A stretch of DNA of 64,000 nucleotides from CAZDDI01 sp964504195 (GTDB lineage: Bacteria > Chloroflexota > Anaerolineae > B4-G1 > SLSP01), in NCBI GenBank assembly GCA_964504195.1, contig CAZDDI010000007.1, positions 50,469-114,468 on the forward strand, written 5' to 3'. Each line of letters starts with the position of its first letter. Position 1 is the first letter of the stretch. Position numbers and translations under genes: made by a program. Below are positions 16,101 through 25,167 of the stretch, piece by piece. The notes below the pieces were generated by a model. The model was given only the letters and a program-made list of their open reading frames with translations. It had not been told where the DNA came from and ran no database searches.

Positions 16101-18329
16101 GGCGAAGAAGCTGTTCACTTTGACAACCCCTGGCTGCCAGAAACGCGCTCGGAGCTGGCAATGCCGTTGATTTCACGCGGGCAGGTTATCGGGGCGATGA
16201 CGATTCAATCCGTCGCGCCGACCGCCTTCAACGCTGAGGTTATTATCCTCTTCCAAACGCTAGCCGACCAGGTAGCCAATGCGATTGAAAATGCCCGGCT
16301 CTATGAACAAAGTCAGCAAGCCCGTGCTGAAGCTGAAAAGGCCAACCAGTCGAAGAGTACGTTCCTGGCAACGATGAGTCATGAAATTCGCACCCCTATG
16401 AATGCTATCATCGGTATGACCGGGTTGTTGCTCGACACCTCACTCACGCATCAACAACGCGATTTCGTCACTACGGTTCGGCATAGCGGCGATGCGCTAC
16501 TCGCTATCATTAATGACATCCTCGATTTCTCCAAAATCGAGGCCGGCAAGCTGGAGCTGGAATTGCACTCGCTGGATGTGCGTGAGACGGTCGAATCAGC
16601 AGTTGAGTTGCTTGCCAACGCAGCAGCTGCTAAGGGTCTGAGTCTGGTTAGCTACATTGAGGCTCACGTGCCGGTCGCTGTTATCAGTGATGCCGCGCGT
16701 CTGCGGCAAGTGCTGGTGAACTTACTCACTAATGCGGTCAAGTTTACGCCGCGCGGTGAGGTCGTGCTCCAAGTGACCGCACGGGCATTGGAAGTCACTG
16801 CTTCTGATGTGCCTCCGGAACATGAATTGCATTTTGCGGTGCGCGATACGGGCATCGGTATCCCCCCGGAACGCATGGATCGGCTCTTTCAGCCTTTCAG
16901 TCAGGTGGACGCCTCCACCACGCGCAAATATGGTGGCACGGGGTTGGGGCTGGTCATTAGCAAACGGCTGGTGGAGATGTTGGGCGGTGCGATTTGGGTG
17001 GAGAGTGCGCCCGATCAGGGGTCTACGTTCCACTTTACGCTACGCGCACCGATTGCGGAACGCGCGCGGCCCATTTACTTGAGTGAAGAGCAACCGCATC
17101 TGGATGGTAAACGGATGTTAATTGTAGATGATACTGCTGCTAACCGGGAGATTTTACAGTTGCAAGTGGGGGCCTGGGGCGTTACGCCGACAGCGGTCAC
17201 TTCGGGTGCGGAGGCGCTAGAGTTGCTTCGGCAAGGTGCGATGTTTGATCTGGCTCTGCTGGATATGCAGATGCCAGATATGGATGGTGCGCAATTGGCC
17301 GAGGCTATCCAACACTTAGTTGGCTCGGCTGCGCCCCCGCTGGTGCTACTATCTTCAATAGAACCGGTAGATCGGGTAGCGAATGCGGAGCGCTTCAAGG
17401 CACTGCTCACCAAACCGGTGCGGGTTTCGCATCTTTATAATACATTGCTGGAAGTACTTGCATTGCAAGCGCCTCCCGTGATACTCCGCAATGGCGAGGG
17501 ACGTGCGGGGAGTGTGCCTTACCTGGCAGATACGTTGCCGTTACGTATTTTGCTGGCTGAGGATAACGCTGTCAACCAAAAGGTGGCTCTGTTGATTTTG
17601 GAGCGGTTAGGGTATCGCGCCGATGTAGCCGGGAATGGGCTGGAGACCCTGCAAGCTGTGCGCCGTCAACCTTACGATGTGGTACTGATGGATGTGCAAA
17701 TGCCGGAGCTGGACGGTCTGGAAGCCACCCGAATCATCCGCGAGGAGCTGCCAGAGCAGGAACAGCCTTACATTATTGCTATGACTGCTAACGCCATGCA
17801 GGGCGACCGGGAACGCTGCTTGGCCGTGGGTATGGATGATTACATCAGCAAGCCAGTGCAGATTGCGCAGCTGGTGACGGCCTTGCGCCAGAGTACCGCC
17901 CCGCGCGTATTGGAGGGGCGCAAGGCAATGATTGAGAGGGCGGAAGAGCTGCGCTCTGCACCTCCTACGCTTGACATGGACACATTACAGCAGTTGCAAA
18001 CTAGTCTGGGGCGGCGCGGTGCGCAAAAAGTGCAGACACTCATTGAAAGTTTTTATGAGAGCAGCGCGCGTTTGCTAGCAGAGGCGGAACAGGCGCTCGC
18101 GGCAGATGCGCGCTCGGAATTGGAACGGGCTGCACACACACTCAAATCTACCAGCGCCACGATGGGCGCGCTGGGACTGGCGACATTGGCCCGCGAACTA
18201 GAAACACGCGCACGCGAAGGGCAACTTGCCGGTGCAGCGGAGCATGTACGTAGTCTGCGCACAGCCTACCTGCAAGTCCACGCGGCGCTCGAAGCGGCGC
18301 GTGATGAACTCAAGGGCCTTGAGAAATGA
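13200..18329 (+). CDS. Giant multi-GAF hybrid histidine kinase with two receivers and HPt
   Basis: About 1709 residues. The N-terminal 250 residues form a soluble sensor of uncertain family, ending near a CxxxxGPCLDWEFTW stretch reminiscent of 4-vinyl-reductase/heme-NO-binding-type domains. Two short membrane segments lie near 262-295, then a coiled coil and four GAF domains (about 350-515, 570-705, 725-875, 885-1035). HisKA follows with FLATMSHEIRTPMN (H1061), then an HATPase, receiver 1 (LLDMQMPDMDG, D1355), receiver 2 (LMDVQMPELDG, D1498) and an HPt domain (AAHTLKS, H1646). A phosphorelay H-D-H is expected, but with no output regulator nearby. The ATG at 13200 is preferred; ATG 13176 would add eight residues. 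The neighbour downstream has the same C-terminal layout. Confidence 0.9.
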   Translation: MNEPTLFERYGIERLLIHQPPFGMSEKGQRTDFISGTSIRSTLLYMQEVVERVTAQGLPLHLSADERAAEAQAASQCALESLLEMLNASLVDPQHYITAEYLLNARNYYSYEFSLVLGEYAKAIAGEEDFYFKRGQRTIPASLVWVVRPFSVSQVYVAVPRLLSNFASTHITLIDSSPQRAVLRWKPTRELQQLSPQYGEAYIRMGSQVYRGMLSSIPQIIEGLPPATVHETCVESDGPCLDWEFTWQKSSSRRDYRPLLGAAVSVFLGLLAWLGRPDSTWLLLGIPVPVLVGWYSSQLRRLRASEARQAQHLHEQQSLAESQHMELLAAYRDLQIANIDLEQRVRELTVLHRIGQTIASTLNLDVLLRQTVQMVIEDLPFDRAVILLVDEKRQALIPGPSSGDTPEMAALLQQLEIPLTKTDWAPIKALQRGEPVLINSLDEVHPDAFSFIQTLGSSAFLSVPLETKGKAVGVLVVDNARTELPFTQKSQDVLMTLSRSIAVAVENVRLYQGIEDYNRTLEQRVEARTRQLQQQGEYLTALNETTVALMRRLNLSDLLVTLVMRAGQLMGTAHGFVDLVDREQGVIECKVGVGIFGDAIGTRLTCGQGFSGGIWASGQPFMVNDYDRWEYRSPTVKAGLIRAVAGAPLTSGDEIVGVIGLAHPAGVQAVFSEDELAQLTRFAELASIALDNARLYTEAQQRITELAILNEIAQTLPKALALEELLEVIYQQVGRVFDTRNFFVAIHDSASNRWQMVYQIERGARQEPGWRHVSEGLTGHIIRTQQSLRFTNKTELREFHIQRQQEPLGDPALSWMGIPLVAADAVVGVMAIQSYDQESLYSPADLALFTIIGSQVAVAIYNARLFAAAQDRARLLSIAAEIARVASTMLRREELLPRVVELIRERFKLYYVGLFLNDNAGVWTVLQAGTGEAGQAMLSAGHRLAIEPSSMTGACITERRAQVSFDVGEEAVHFDNPWLPETRSELAMPLISRGQVIGAMTIQSVAPTAFNAEVIILFQTLADQVANAIENARLYEQSQQARAEAEKANQSKSTFLATMSHEIRTPMNAIIGMTGLLLDTSLTHQQRDFVTTVRHSGDALLAIINDILDFSKIEAGKLELELHSLDVRETVESAVELLANAAAAKGLSLVSYIEAHVPVAVISDAARLRQVLVNLLTNAVKFTPRGEVVLQVTARALEVTASDVPPEHELHFAVRDTGIGIPPERMDRLFQPFSQVDASTTRKYGGTGLGLVISKRLVEMLGGAIWVESAPDQGSTFHFTLRAPIAERARPIYLSEEQPHLDGKRMLIVDDTAANREILQLQVGAWGVTPTAVTSGAEALELLRQGAMFDLALLDMQMPDMDGAQLAEAIQHLVGSAAPPLVLLSSIEPVDRVANAERFKALLTKPVRVSHLYNTLLEVLALQAPPVILRNGEGRAGSVPYLADTLPLRILLAEDNAVNQKVALLILERLGYRADVAGNGLETLQAVRRQPYDVVLMDVQMPELDGLEATRIIREELPEQEQPYIIAMTANAMQGDRERCLAVGMDDYISKPVQIAQLVTALRQSTAPRVLEGRKAMIERAEELRSAPPTLDMDTLQQLQTSLGRRGAQKVQTLIESFYESSARLLAEAEQALAADARSELERAAHTLKSTSATMGALGLATLARELETRAREGQLAGAAEHVRSLRTAYLQVHAALEAARDELKGLEK

Positions 18330-18397
18330 GTAGCAGGTGACGGATAAGATCCCCTTACTTTCTCACCCGTTACCGACTTAGATTATTGGAGCAACAA

Positions 18398-21300
18398 GTG
18401 AAGTCTCAATCGTCCTATGGTCATTCAATCCCTAAAAAACTGCTCGCTATTTGCATGGGTGTGTTACTCTATGGGGGCCTCTCATGGCTCACGAATAACT
18501 TCCCGCTGGCAGACATGACCCCGGTGCTTATCGGGGATGGAGAAGTGTTACTCTCCATCCGTCCGGGTGTAGCCGTCCCCATCTTTTTTGGTTTTGCGTT
18601 TGGCCCCGTGGTTGGCCTGGTTGTGGGTATTTTCGGCAATCTGCTAGGTGATTGGTGGTCCGGTTACATTGTCTATCCACCCAGCCCCGCCTCTGGGAGC
18701 CTATTGCTCGACATAATCCGTGGGTATTTGGTCAACTGGCAGCTTGGCAACGGCTTGATGGGGCTGATTCCGGGGTTGGCGGCGTTACGTTGGCGTGATT
18801 ATGTGCGCGCGCGCGACTATTTGCGCGCGCTGGTCGTGACTGCGTTGGCGATTGCGGTGGGGATGGGCGGGGCAGCTTTTAGCTATGTCTTGCTGGATGG
18901 TTTTTCCTGGCGGCAGGCTAATGATATCTTTACGACTGTCTTTGTGGGCAACCTGCTTAACGCATTGATCCTCATGCCTGTCTTGCTCTTCAATTTGCAA
19001 CATCTCAAACTCGATTCTGTGCATTGGTTTACCTCTGGGCTACTACGCCGGTTGGTGTTGGCGATTTTGCTCTCAGCGGGGTTGCCGGTTGCGCTCCTGG
19101 GGCTGTTTTGGGTTCAGCAAGCCGTTGCCGTCGGCGACATCACGACTGAACTCAGGGTGAAGCTGGTCTTTACTGTGTTGGCGACCTTGCTCTTCACACT
19201 GACCAACGCTGCTTTGTTGGGGCAGAGTCTCTCACGCAAGCTGTTGCTGTTGACCGAATCCGCAGAATTGATGAAGTCCGGGCAATTGTCCCCCGAGCAA
19301 ATTGCTCGTTTGGAAGTAGAAGAAGGTGCAGATGAAGTGAGCCGTTTGAGCCAAGTCTTCGGGCGGATGGCACGCGAGGTGAACGCAGCGCAAGAGCAGT
19401 TGGAGAGTCTGGTACAGGCGCGCACGGCGGCATTGGAGCTGGCTACCACTGAAGCGCAGGCCGCGCGTGCTGCCGCTGAAGCAGCGGCGCACGCTAAGAG
19501 CGAATTCCTGGCAAACATGAGCCATGAGATTCGCACCCCACTCAATGCTATTACCGGTATGACAGAGCTCTTGGCTGACACGTATCTCTCGCCAGAACAG
19601 CGCGATTTTGTCGTGACCTTGCGCAGCAGCAGTGATGCGCTGCTCACCGTCATTAATGACATCCTTGATTTTTCCAAGATTGAAGCCGGGCAGATGGAAG
19701 TTGCGCAATACGCCTTCAACCTGCGCGAGTGCGTCGAATCGGCTATAGACCTGATCGCACCCAAAGCGGTGGAAAAAGGCCTTGATTTGGGTTGCTTGAT
19801 TGCGGCGGATACGCCAGCGGTGGTGCGTAGTGATGCTGCACGGGTGCGCCAGATTTTGCTGAACCTGTTGAGCAACGCTGTGAAATTTACCGAGCAAGGA
19901 GAAATTGTGGTCTCGGTGGAATCACAGCTGCTCAAAGCGGTGACTCCCTCCAATTGCACAGCTTATGAGTTGCATTTCGCCGTGCGCGATACCGGTATTG
20001 GTCTTCCCACCGACCGGATGGATCGGCTTTTCCAGTCTTTTAGTCAGTTGGACGCTTCTACCACACGTCAGTATGGCGGAACTGGTCTAGGGCTTGCTAT
20101 TAGCAAGCACCTGAGCGAACTGTTAGGGGGGCGTATCTGGGCCGAAAGTACTGGTGACCAGGGAGCAACTTTTCACTTCACCATTCGCGTGCTAGTGGAT
20201 GCCGGGGCCGAGATGACATGCGATGATGATGCGCGCGAGCAACTCCGCGGCAAGCGCGTGTTAATCGTGGATGATAACACGACCAATCTCGATATCATTG
20301 CGCAGCAGGCGCTCGTATGGGGGATGTTGCCGGTGACAGCAACCTCAGCCGATGAGTCATTGGCACTGGTGCAGCAGGCTGATCCATTTGATCTAGCCTT
20401 CATTGATAATCAAGTGGCCGACGTAACTGGGCTGCTGCTGGCGAAGCAGTTGCGCGCACTTCCTAAAGGCGTCGCATTGCCGCTCATTGAGGTCACCTCG
20501 TTGGGCTGGCAAACAACAGACGAGGAACGGCGGCTCTTCGCGGGGTTTACCGCCAAGCCGTTGAAAACAACCCAGCTATACCAGCTCTTACTGGAGTTGG
20601 CAGGAGTACCCCGGCGCTCGCTGCCGCACCGCTCTCCCTCTACTGGACAATCCGAGTTCGACCCGTATATGGCAGAACGGTTGCCGCTACAGATTTTGTT
20701 GGCTGAAGATAACACTGTCAACCAAAAGCTGGCGGTGTTGCTGTTGATGCGTCTGGGCTATGTGGTAGATTTAGCAGATAATGGTGAGGCTGTGTTGACA
20801 GCGGTCAAGCGTAAAAATTATGACTTGATTCTCATGGATGTGCAGATGCCGCTACTGGATGGCCTGGCGGCGACACGGCAGATTCGCGCCACATTGCCCG
20901 TGGCTCGACAGCCGCATATTATCGCCATGACCGCCAATGCTATGCAAGGTGATCGGGAAGTGTGTCTGGCGGCGGGGATGGATGATTACATCAGCAAGCC
21001 CATTCAGGTGGCGGAGCTCATTGCTGCTTTGGAACGGGCTGCTAAGGGTGAAACCGCTCCCCGGACTGTGCCCGGCACTGCTCCGAAAGTTGCGCTCCCT
21101 CCCGTTACATTGGACATGGAAACATTACACCAATTGCAGGCCAGTCTGGGACGACGCGGCGCAGAAAAAGTACAAACGCTTATCGAGGCATTTCATGAGA
21201 GTACCGCGCGGCTTATTGCCGAAGCCCGCGCGGCCTTTACAGCGCACCACGCCAGCGATATGGAACGTGCCGCGCACTCCCTTAAATCCACGGCGGCGAC

Positions 21301-21457
21301 TGTAGGCGCGCAACAATTGGCAGCGGTGGCGCAAGAGCTCGAAGCCTGCGGACGCGCGGGGCGGCTCGATGCGGAGACCGGTGTGCTGGTGGAGCAGTTG
21401 GAAGCCGCCTACGCGGCTGTGCAAGTGGCATTGGACGCTGTGTTACGTGAAGCGTGA
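18398..21457 (+). CDS. Hybrid histidine kinase with ECF-S-like membrane sensor
   Basis: About 1019 residues. The first 230 form five or six membrane spans; RPGVAVPIFFGFAFGPVVG and the following GNLLGDWWSG closely resemble substrate-binding (S) components of ECF vitamin transporters. A HAMP-like linker (about 285-345) leads to HisKA (FLANMSHEIRTPLN, H376), an HATPase (GLGLAISKHL), receiver 1 (AFIDNQVADVTG, D670; the usual DG is changed to VT), receiver 2 (LMDVQMPLLDG, D814) and HPt (AAHSLKS, H960). It would sense a ligand in the membrane and pass phosphate internally. The GTG at 18398 follows GGAG by six bases; a TTG at 18386 is less likely. The gap to the first kinase is only 68 bases, so one operon is likely. 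Confidence 0.9.
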   Translation: MKSQSSYGHSIPKKLLAICMGVLLYGGLSWLTNNFPLADMTPVLIGDGEVLLSIRPGVAVPIFFGFAFGPVVGLVVGIFGNLLGDWWSGYIVYPPSPASGSLLLDIIRGYLVNWQLGNGLMGLIPGLAALRWRDYVRARDYLRALVVTALAIAVGMGGAAFSYVLLDGFSWRQANDIFTTVFVGNLLNALILMPVLLFNLQHLKLDSVHWFTSGLLRRLVLAILLSAGLPVALLGLFWVQQAVAVGDITTELRVKLVFTVLATLLFTLTNAALLGQSLSRKLLLLTESAELMKSGQLSPEQIARLEVEEGADEVSRLSQVFGRMAREVNAAQEQLESLVQARTAALELATTEAQAARAAAEAAAHAKSEFLANMSHEIRTPLNAITGMTELLADTYLSPEQRDFVVTLRSSSDALLTVINDILDFSKIEAGQMEVAQYAFNLRECVESAIDLIAPKAVEKGLDLGCLIAADTPAVVRSDAARVRQILLNLLSNAVKFTEQGEIVVSVESQLLKAVTPSNCTAYELHFAVRDTGIGLPTDRMDRLFQSFSQLDASTTRQYGGTGLGLAISKHLSELLGGRIWAESTGDQGATFHFTIRVLVDAGAEMTCDDDAREQLRGKRVLIVDDNTTNLDIIAQQALVWGMLPVTATSADESLALVQQADPFDLAFIDNQVADVTGLLLAKQLRALPKGVALPLIEVTSLGWQTTDEERRLFAGFTAKPLKTTQLYQLLLELAGVPRRSLPHRSPSTGQSEFDPYMAERLPLQILLAEDNTVNQKLAVLLLMRLGYVVDLADNGEAVLTAVKRKNYDLILMDVQMPLLDGLAATRQIRATLPVARQPHIIAMTANAMQGDREVCLAAGMDDYISKPIQVAELIAALERAAKGETAPRTVPGTAPKVALPPVTLDMETLHQLQASLGRRGAEKVQTLIEAFHESTARLIAEARAAFTAHHASDMERAAHSLKSTAATVGAQQLAAVAQELEACGRAGRLDAETGVLVEQLEAAYAAVQVALDAVLREA

Positions 21458-21521
21458 AGCGGGAATTTCTGATCATGCTTCACGCAACTTTGAATCATGC
21501 TCCTCATTTCTCGGAGACCCG

Positions 21522-22337
21522 ATGTTAGGAACTTTGCGCTATCACCTGGATTTTTCGTCGCGCTACGTCATCCCGCGCAATATCACCGTTTGGTTACCGC
21601 CAGGTTACACCCGTAAGGGGCGGGAACGTTATGCGGTGCTCTACATGCATGATGGGCAAAATCTTTTCAGTCCGGAAACAGCTCACGGGGGCGTGGATTG
21701 GGGCTTAGATAGCGCTTTGCGAAGACTGATTTTTTCCGATGAAGTCCCCGCAACGATGGTTGTGGGGGTGTGGAACTCGGAACGCCGCTGGCGGGAATAC
21801 TTGCCCCAGCGCCCCTTCAACTTGCCGCCAGGCCCTTATACGCAGCCCCGGCTCAGCGATGAATTTAAGCCCCAGGCGCTCTCTGATGCTTATTTGCGCT
21901 TTATCGTGGAGGAACTTAAGCCTGTTATAGATCGCACTTATCGTACCTGCCCCGATCGGGGGCACACCTTTATGATGGGATCGAGCATGGGGGGGCTGAT
22001 TTCGCTCTACGCACTGTGCGAATACCCGGCAGTGTTCGGTGGCGCAGGCTGCCTCTCTACCCATTGGCCCGCCGGCGAAGGGATTATGATCGCTTATATG
22101 CGCGAGGCGCTGCCCCCGCCCGGTGTTCACCGGATTTACTTCGATTACGGCACTGAAACGCTGGATGCTCTCTATGAGCCGCATCAGATTCAGGCGGATA
22201 AGGTGATGCAGGCGGCAGGGTATCGGCGAGGTGAGGATTGGCTCACGCTGCGCTTCGAGGGTGACGACCATTCCGAGAAATCTTGGCGTAAACGGGTGGA
22301 AATCCCGTTACAGTTTCTGTTGGGAGGATTACGTTGA
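21522..22337 (+). CDS. Esterase-D-type alpha/beta hydrolase
   Basis: A 271-residue protein of the putative esterase (Esterase D / PF00756-type) family. It contains NITVWLPPGY, AVLYMHDGQNLF and the nucleophile elbow GSSMGGL near residue 155, with a late HSEKSW that probably carries the catalytic His. The family cleaves esters, including siderophore and S-formylglutathione types; the substrate here is unknown. The ATG at 21522 has GGAG seven bases upstream. There is no signal peptide, so it is probably cytoplasmic. Its stop overlaps the start of the next gene by four bases, indicating translational coupling. Confidence 0.8.
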   Translation: MLGTLRYHLDFSSRYVIPRNITVWLPPGYTRKGRERYAVLYMHDGQNLFSPETAHGGVDWGLDSALRRLIFSDEVPATMVVGVWNSERRWREYLPQRPFNLPPGPYTQPRLSDEFKPQALSDAYLRFIVEELKPVIDRTYRTCPDRGHTFMMGSSMGGLISLYALCEYPAVFGGAGCLSTHWPAGEGIMIAYMREALPPPGVHRIYFDYGTETLDALYEPHQIQADKVMQAAGYRRGEDWLTLRFEGDDHSEKSWRKRVEIPLQFLLGGLR

Positions 22338-23197
22338 TCGAGAACAAGCTCTTGCTACCCGTTATCGCGCAGTTGCATCAATTACAGCAGCGCCCGGCCC
22401 CCTTCACGCCGGGCGAACCGTTGTTCTGGGACGATCCACACATTTCTTCGCAGCTGCTCGCTGTGCATCTCGATCCAGAAACCGAGGCCGCCAGTCGTCA
22501 CCCAGAGACCATTGCCCGTTCAGTGGATTGGCTGATTGAGGTTTTGGCGCTTCAACCCGGTGCGGCCGTGCTTGACTTGGGCTGCGGGCCGGGGCTGTAT
22601 GCTGTGCAGTTGGCAAACCAGGGTATGAATGTTACTGGTGTGGATTATTCCCGACGCTCTATTGATTATGCCATCGAATCTGCTCGTACCCAGGGCCTGG
22701 CGATTACCTACCGTTATCAAGATTATCTCTCGCTAGAGGATAAAAACCAATATGCAGCGGCCTTGCTCATCTACGGGGATTTCTGCGTTTTGCCGCCCGC
22801 AGAGCGCGCCCAGTTGTTGACTAATATCCACCGTGCTCTTAAACCTGACGGGTATCTGGCGTTGGACGTTTCTACGCGGGAACATCGCAAACGTCATGGG
22901 GTGCAAAACGGCTGGTACGCAGCTGAGAGTGGCTTCTGGAAGCCAGGGCCGCATTTGGTTCTGGAACAGGGTTTTGATTATCCCGATGCTGCCATCTATC
23001 TGGATCAGTATGCAGTGCTTGTGCCGGACGGGACCTTGACGGTCTACCGTAACTGGTTTCAGGATTACACACCTGAAACTATCACCGCGGAGCTACAACA
23101 GGGTGGTTTTGATGTGACAAGCGTGTGGGGCGATCTTGCTGGCGACCATTACATGCCTACCTCCGAATGGATTGGCGTGATCGCACGTCCGCGTTAA
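22334..23197 (+). CDS. SAM-dependent methyltransferase
   Basis: A 287-residue class I methyltransferase with motif I VLDLGCGPGLYA near residue 80, acidic loop GVDYSRRSID near 103 and a post-motif KPDGYLALDVS strand. The substrate is unknown. It begins with TTG at 22334, overlapping the esterase stop; GGAGG six to seven bases upstream supports this unusual start. Coupling to the esterase suggests a shared small-molecule pathway. Confidence 0.85.
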   Translation: MIENKLLLPVIAQLHQLQQRPAPFTPGEPLFWDDPHISSQLLAVHLDPETEAASRHPETIARSVDWLIEVLALQPGAAVLDLGCGPGLYAVQLANQGMNVTGVDYSRRSIDYAIESARTQGLAITYRYQDYLSLEDKNQYAAALLIYGDFCVLPPAERAQLLTNIHRALKPDGYLALDVSTREHRKRHGVQNGWYAAESGFWKPGPHLVLEQGFDYPDAAIYLDQYAVLVPDGTLTVYRNWFQDYTPETITAELQQGGFDVTSVWGDLAGDHYMPTSEWIGVIARPR

Positions 23198-23199
23198 AG

Positions 23200-23229
23200 T
23201 TGTTCAAATTTGCTGTTGAATGGTATAAT
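23200..23229 (+). promoter_or_regulatory. Promoter of the DRTGG/CBS gene set
   Basis: TTGTTC (23200-23205), 18-base spacer and TATAAT (23224-23229). The first DRTGG gene starts about 40 bases downstream at 23271 with a GGAGG site in between. Confidence 0.6.
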
Positions 23230-23270
23230 CTGAGCATCAGCGCCCAGTATAGGCGTGTAGCGGAGGAAGT

Positions 23271-23636
23271 ATGAAAGCTAAAGAAATTGTTCAAATCTTG
23301 AACGGTGAGCTCGTTATCGCCCCGGCGATAGATGTTGATGCATTGTGTGGTTTCGGCTCGGACTTGATGAGTGATGTGCTGGTGTTCGCCGAACCGCAGA
23401 TGATGCTGATTACCGGTCTGACCAATCCCCAATCTGTGCGCACGGCGGAAATGGCGGATATTCCCCTGATTGTTTTCGTGCGGGGTAAACGTCCGGCGGC
23501 AGAGACGCTCAAACTAGCCGAAGAAATCGGCATTGGCGTGATTCTCTCGGCGTACACTATGTACGAAACCTGCGGTCTGCTTTACAACGCGGGGTTGCCC
23601 GGTCTGGGTAGAATCGAAACCAAGCAACTCGCATGA
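23271..23636 (+). CDS. DRTGG-domain protein (hydrogenase-cluster type), first
   Basis: A 121-residue single-domain protein (MKAKEIVQILNGELV, LMSDVLVF, LLYNAGLPGLG). It matches the small DRTGG proteins encoded beside [FeFe]-hydrogenase genes in Clostridia, Thermotogae and relatives. The family may be a sensor or allosteric domain; its ligand is not firmly known. GGAGG precedes the ATG. Its stop overlaps the next start (ATGA), so the two are translationally coupled. Confidence 0.8.
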   Translation: MKAKEIVQILNGELVIAPAIDVDALCGFGSDLMSDVLVFAEPQMMLITGLTNPQSVRTAEMADIPLIVFVRGKRPAAETLKLAEEIGIGVILSAYTMYETCGLLYNAGLPGLGRIETKQLA

Positions 23637-24607
23637 GTCAACAATTTTCGCTCTTCGCGCGGATGGGGAAGGATCTGCCTCTGAACATCCTCCAGGAGCT
23701 CACCCAGCAGCTTAAGGTAAGCCGGGTGATGCACAAGGAGGTCATCTCGTTGCCTCCGACAACCTCCATGCACGATGTCAAAGAGTTGATGCGCACTCAT
23801 CGCATCTCTGGGCTGCCCATCGTTGAAAACGGGGAGTTACGGGGCATCGTTAGTATACAAGACCTCATCTACGCGCTGGAGCAAAACGCGCTTGATCAAC
23901 CCGTGAGCGCGTTTATGACGATCAATCCTTACACTGCGCTAATTGCAGAACCGGTAATGGAAGCCTTGCGTCGGTTTGAGAAAACCGGCGTGGGGCGATT
24001 GCTGGTGATAGATGAAGCGGGCAATCTGGTGGGCATCCTCACTAAAGGCGATATCGTCGCCGGCCTGTTACACGCACTACACGAAATGTATGCGCAAGAA
24101 GAAAAAGCGCAGCAGAAGCGTCAACCGCGCTATTTCTTTGAGGCGCTCGACTCCGAAGATACCAGCCTCACGCTGCGTTATCAAGTGCAGTTCGGGGATT
24201 TTACGCACGGCGGGCGTGCTTCCGCACATATCAAGCAGGCGTTGTTGCAGATCGGCGCCAGCCCTCAGTTAGCCCGGCGCGTGGCGATTGCCACTTATGA
24301 GGCCGAAATCAACCTAATTATCCACACCAATGCGGGCGGCTCAATCATCGCTGAGTTACGGCCCAACCAGATTATGGTGATGGCCCACGATAGAGGGCCG
24401 GGGATTACCAATGTGGAACAAGCCCGGCAGCCTGGCTACTCCACCGCTTCCGAGATTGCCCGTGAGATGGGTTTTGGGGCCGGTATGGGCCTGGCGAATA
24501 TTGATCGCTGCACCGATAACCTGAATATCTGGTCGGCGGTAGGCGTCGGCACGCGCGTTGAGATGATCTTCGAGGTGCCACCCGAAGAGACCAGTAGCTC
24601 AGCCTGA
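23633..24607 (+). CDS. CBS-pair protein with anti-sigma-type ATPase domain
   Basis: A 324-residue protein. Two CBS motifs occupy about residues 25-150 (VMHKEVISLPPTTSMHDV; PVSAFMTINPYTALIAEPV); CBS pairs usually bind adenosine nucleotides. From about 190 a GHKL ATPase fold of the RsbW/SpoIIAB type follows, with EAEINLIIHT (N box), DRGPGI (G1) and GFGAGMGLANI (G2). It could be a kinase that switches with energy charge. It belongs to the set of genes usually found next to bifurcating hydrogenases. Start ATG overlaps the upstream stop by four bases. Confidence 0.85.
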   Translation: MSQQFSLFARMGKDLPLNILQELTQQLKVSRVMHKEVISLPPTTSMHDVKELMRTHRISGLPIVENGELRGIVSIQDLIYALEQNALDQPVSAFMTINPYTALIAEPVMEALRRFEKTGVGRLLVIDEAGNLVGILTKGDIVAGLLHALHEMYAQEEKAQQKRQPRYFFEALDSEDTSLTLRYQVQFGDFTHGGRASAHIKQALLQIGASPQLARRVAIATYEAEINLIIHTNAGGSIIAELRPNQIMVMAHDRGPGITNVEQARQPGYSTASEIAREMGFGAGMGLANIDRCTDNLNIWSAVGVGTRVEMIFEVPPEETSSSA

Positions 24608-24678
24608 GCTGGATTTGCGCTGAGATTTTTCGCGCACTGTTTTGTACGCGCACGCCAAGCAGCTGTTTCGCGTTACGT

Positions 24679-24817
24679 TGAGTTTGATTTGCGATTTGCG
24701 GATTTGTAGATTTTTAGAGGAGTTTCTATGTTGGTATCCACACCAACGATAAATGAAAATCGTGGCACGTTTGCCGCTGACGGGTTTCGAGATTCGCCAT
24801 TCGCAATTCGCCATTTT
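24679..24817. repeat. GATTTG and ATTCGCCATTCGCAATTCGC word repeats
   Basis: Between the CBS gene and the second DRTGG gene are GATTTGCGATTTGCGG and, at 24790-24817, ATTCGCCATTCGCAATTCGC. The latter words also occur inside the ileS frame. The insertion splits an otherwise close-packed gene set by about 220 bases. Confidence 0.6.
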
Positions 24818-24831
24818 CGAAGGAGGCCACT

Positions 24832-25164
24832 GTGACCCTCAAAGACATTATTGCTAAACTTGATTTGCAAGTCCTGGCCGGCGCGGGGAACCTCGACCAA
24901 GCCGTGAGCGGTGGGTACGTTGCCGATTTGCTGAGCTGTGTGATGACCGGCGCGCAGCCGGGTCATTTGTGGTTCACCTTGCAAACGCATCTCAACATCG
25001 TGGCCGTTGCTTCGCTGTTGGGCGTGGCAGCCATCGTGGTCACCGAGAGCGCGCCGGTGCCCCCGGAAACCATCCAGAAGGCCGAACAGGAAGGTGTGGT
25101 GCTGCTCTCCTGCGCCGAACCTACCTTCGAGGCCATCGTCAAGCTGGTGCGCGCAGGCTTCTAG
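24832..25164 (+). CDS. DRTGG-domain protein (hydrogenase-cluster type), second
   Basis: A 110-residue relative of the first DRTGG protein (TLKDIIAKLDLQVLAG, GGYVADLLSCVM, WFTLQTHLNIVAVASLL). It starts with GTG at 24832 behind AAGGAGG. Paired DRTGG proteins flanking a CBS-ATPase are the usual order in hydrogenase-linked clusters. Function unknown beyond that context. Confidence 0.8.
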   Translation: MTLKDIIAKLDLQVLAGAGNLDQAVSGGYVADLLSCVMTGAQPGHLWFTLQTHLNIVAVASLLGVAAIVVTESAPVPPETIQKAEQEGVVLLSCAEPTFEAIVKLVRAGF

Positions 25165-25167
25165 GCC

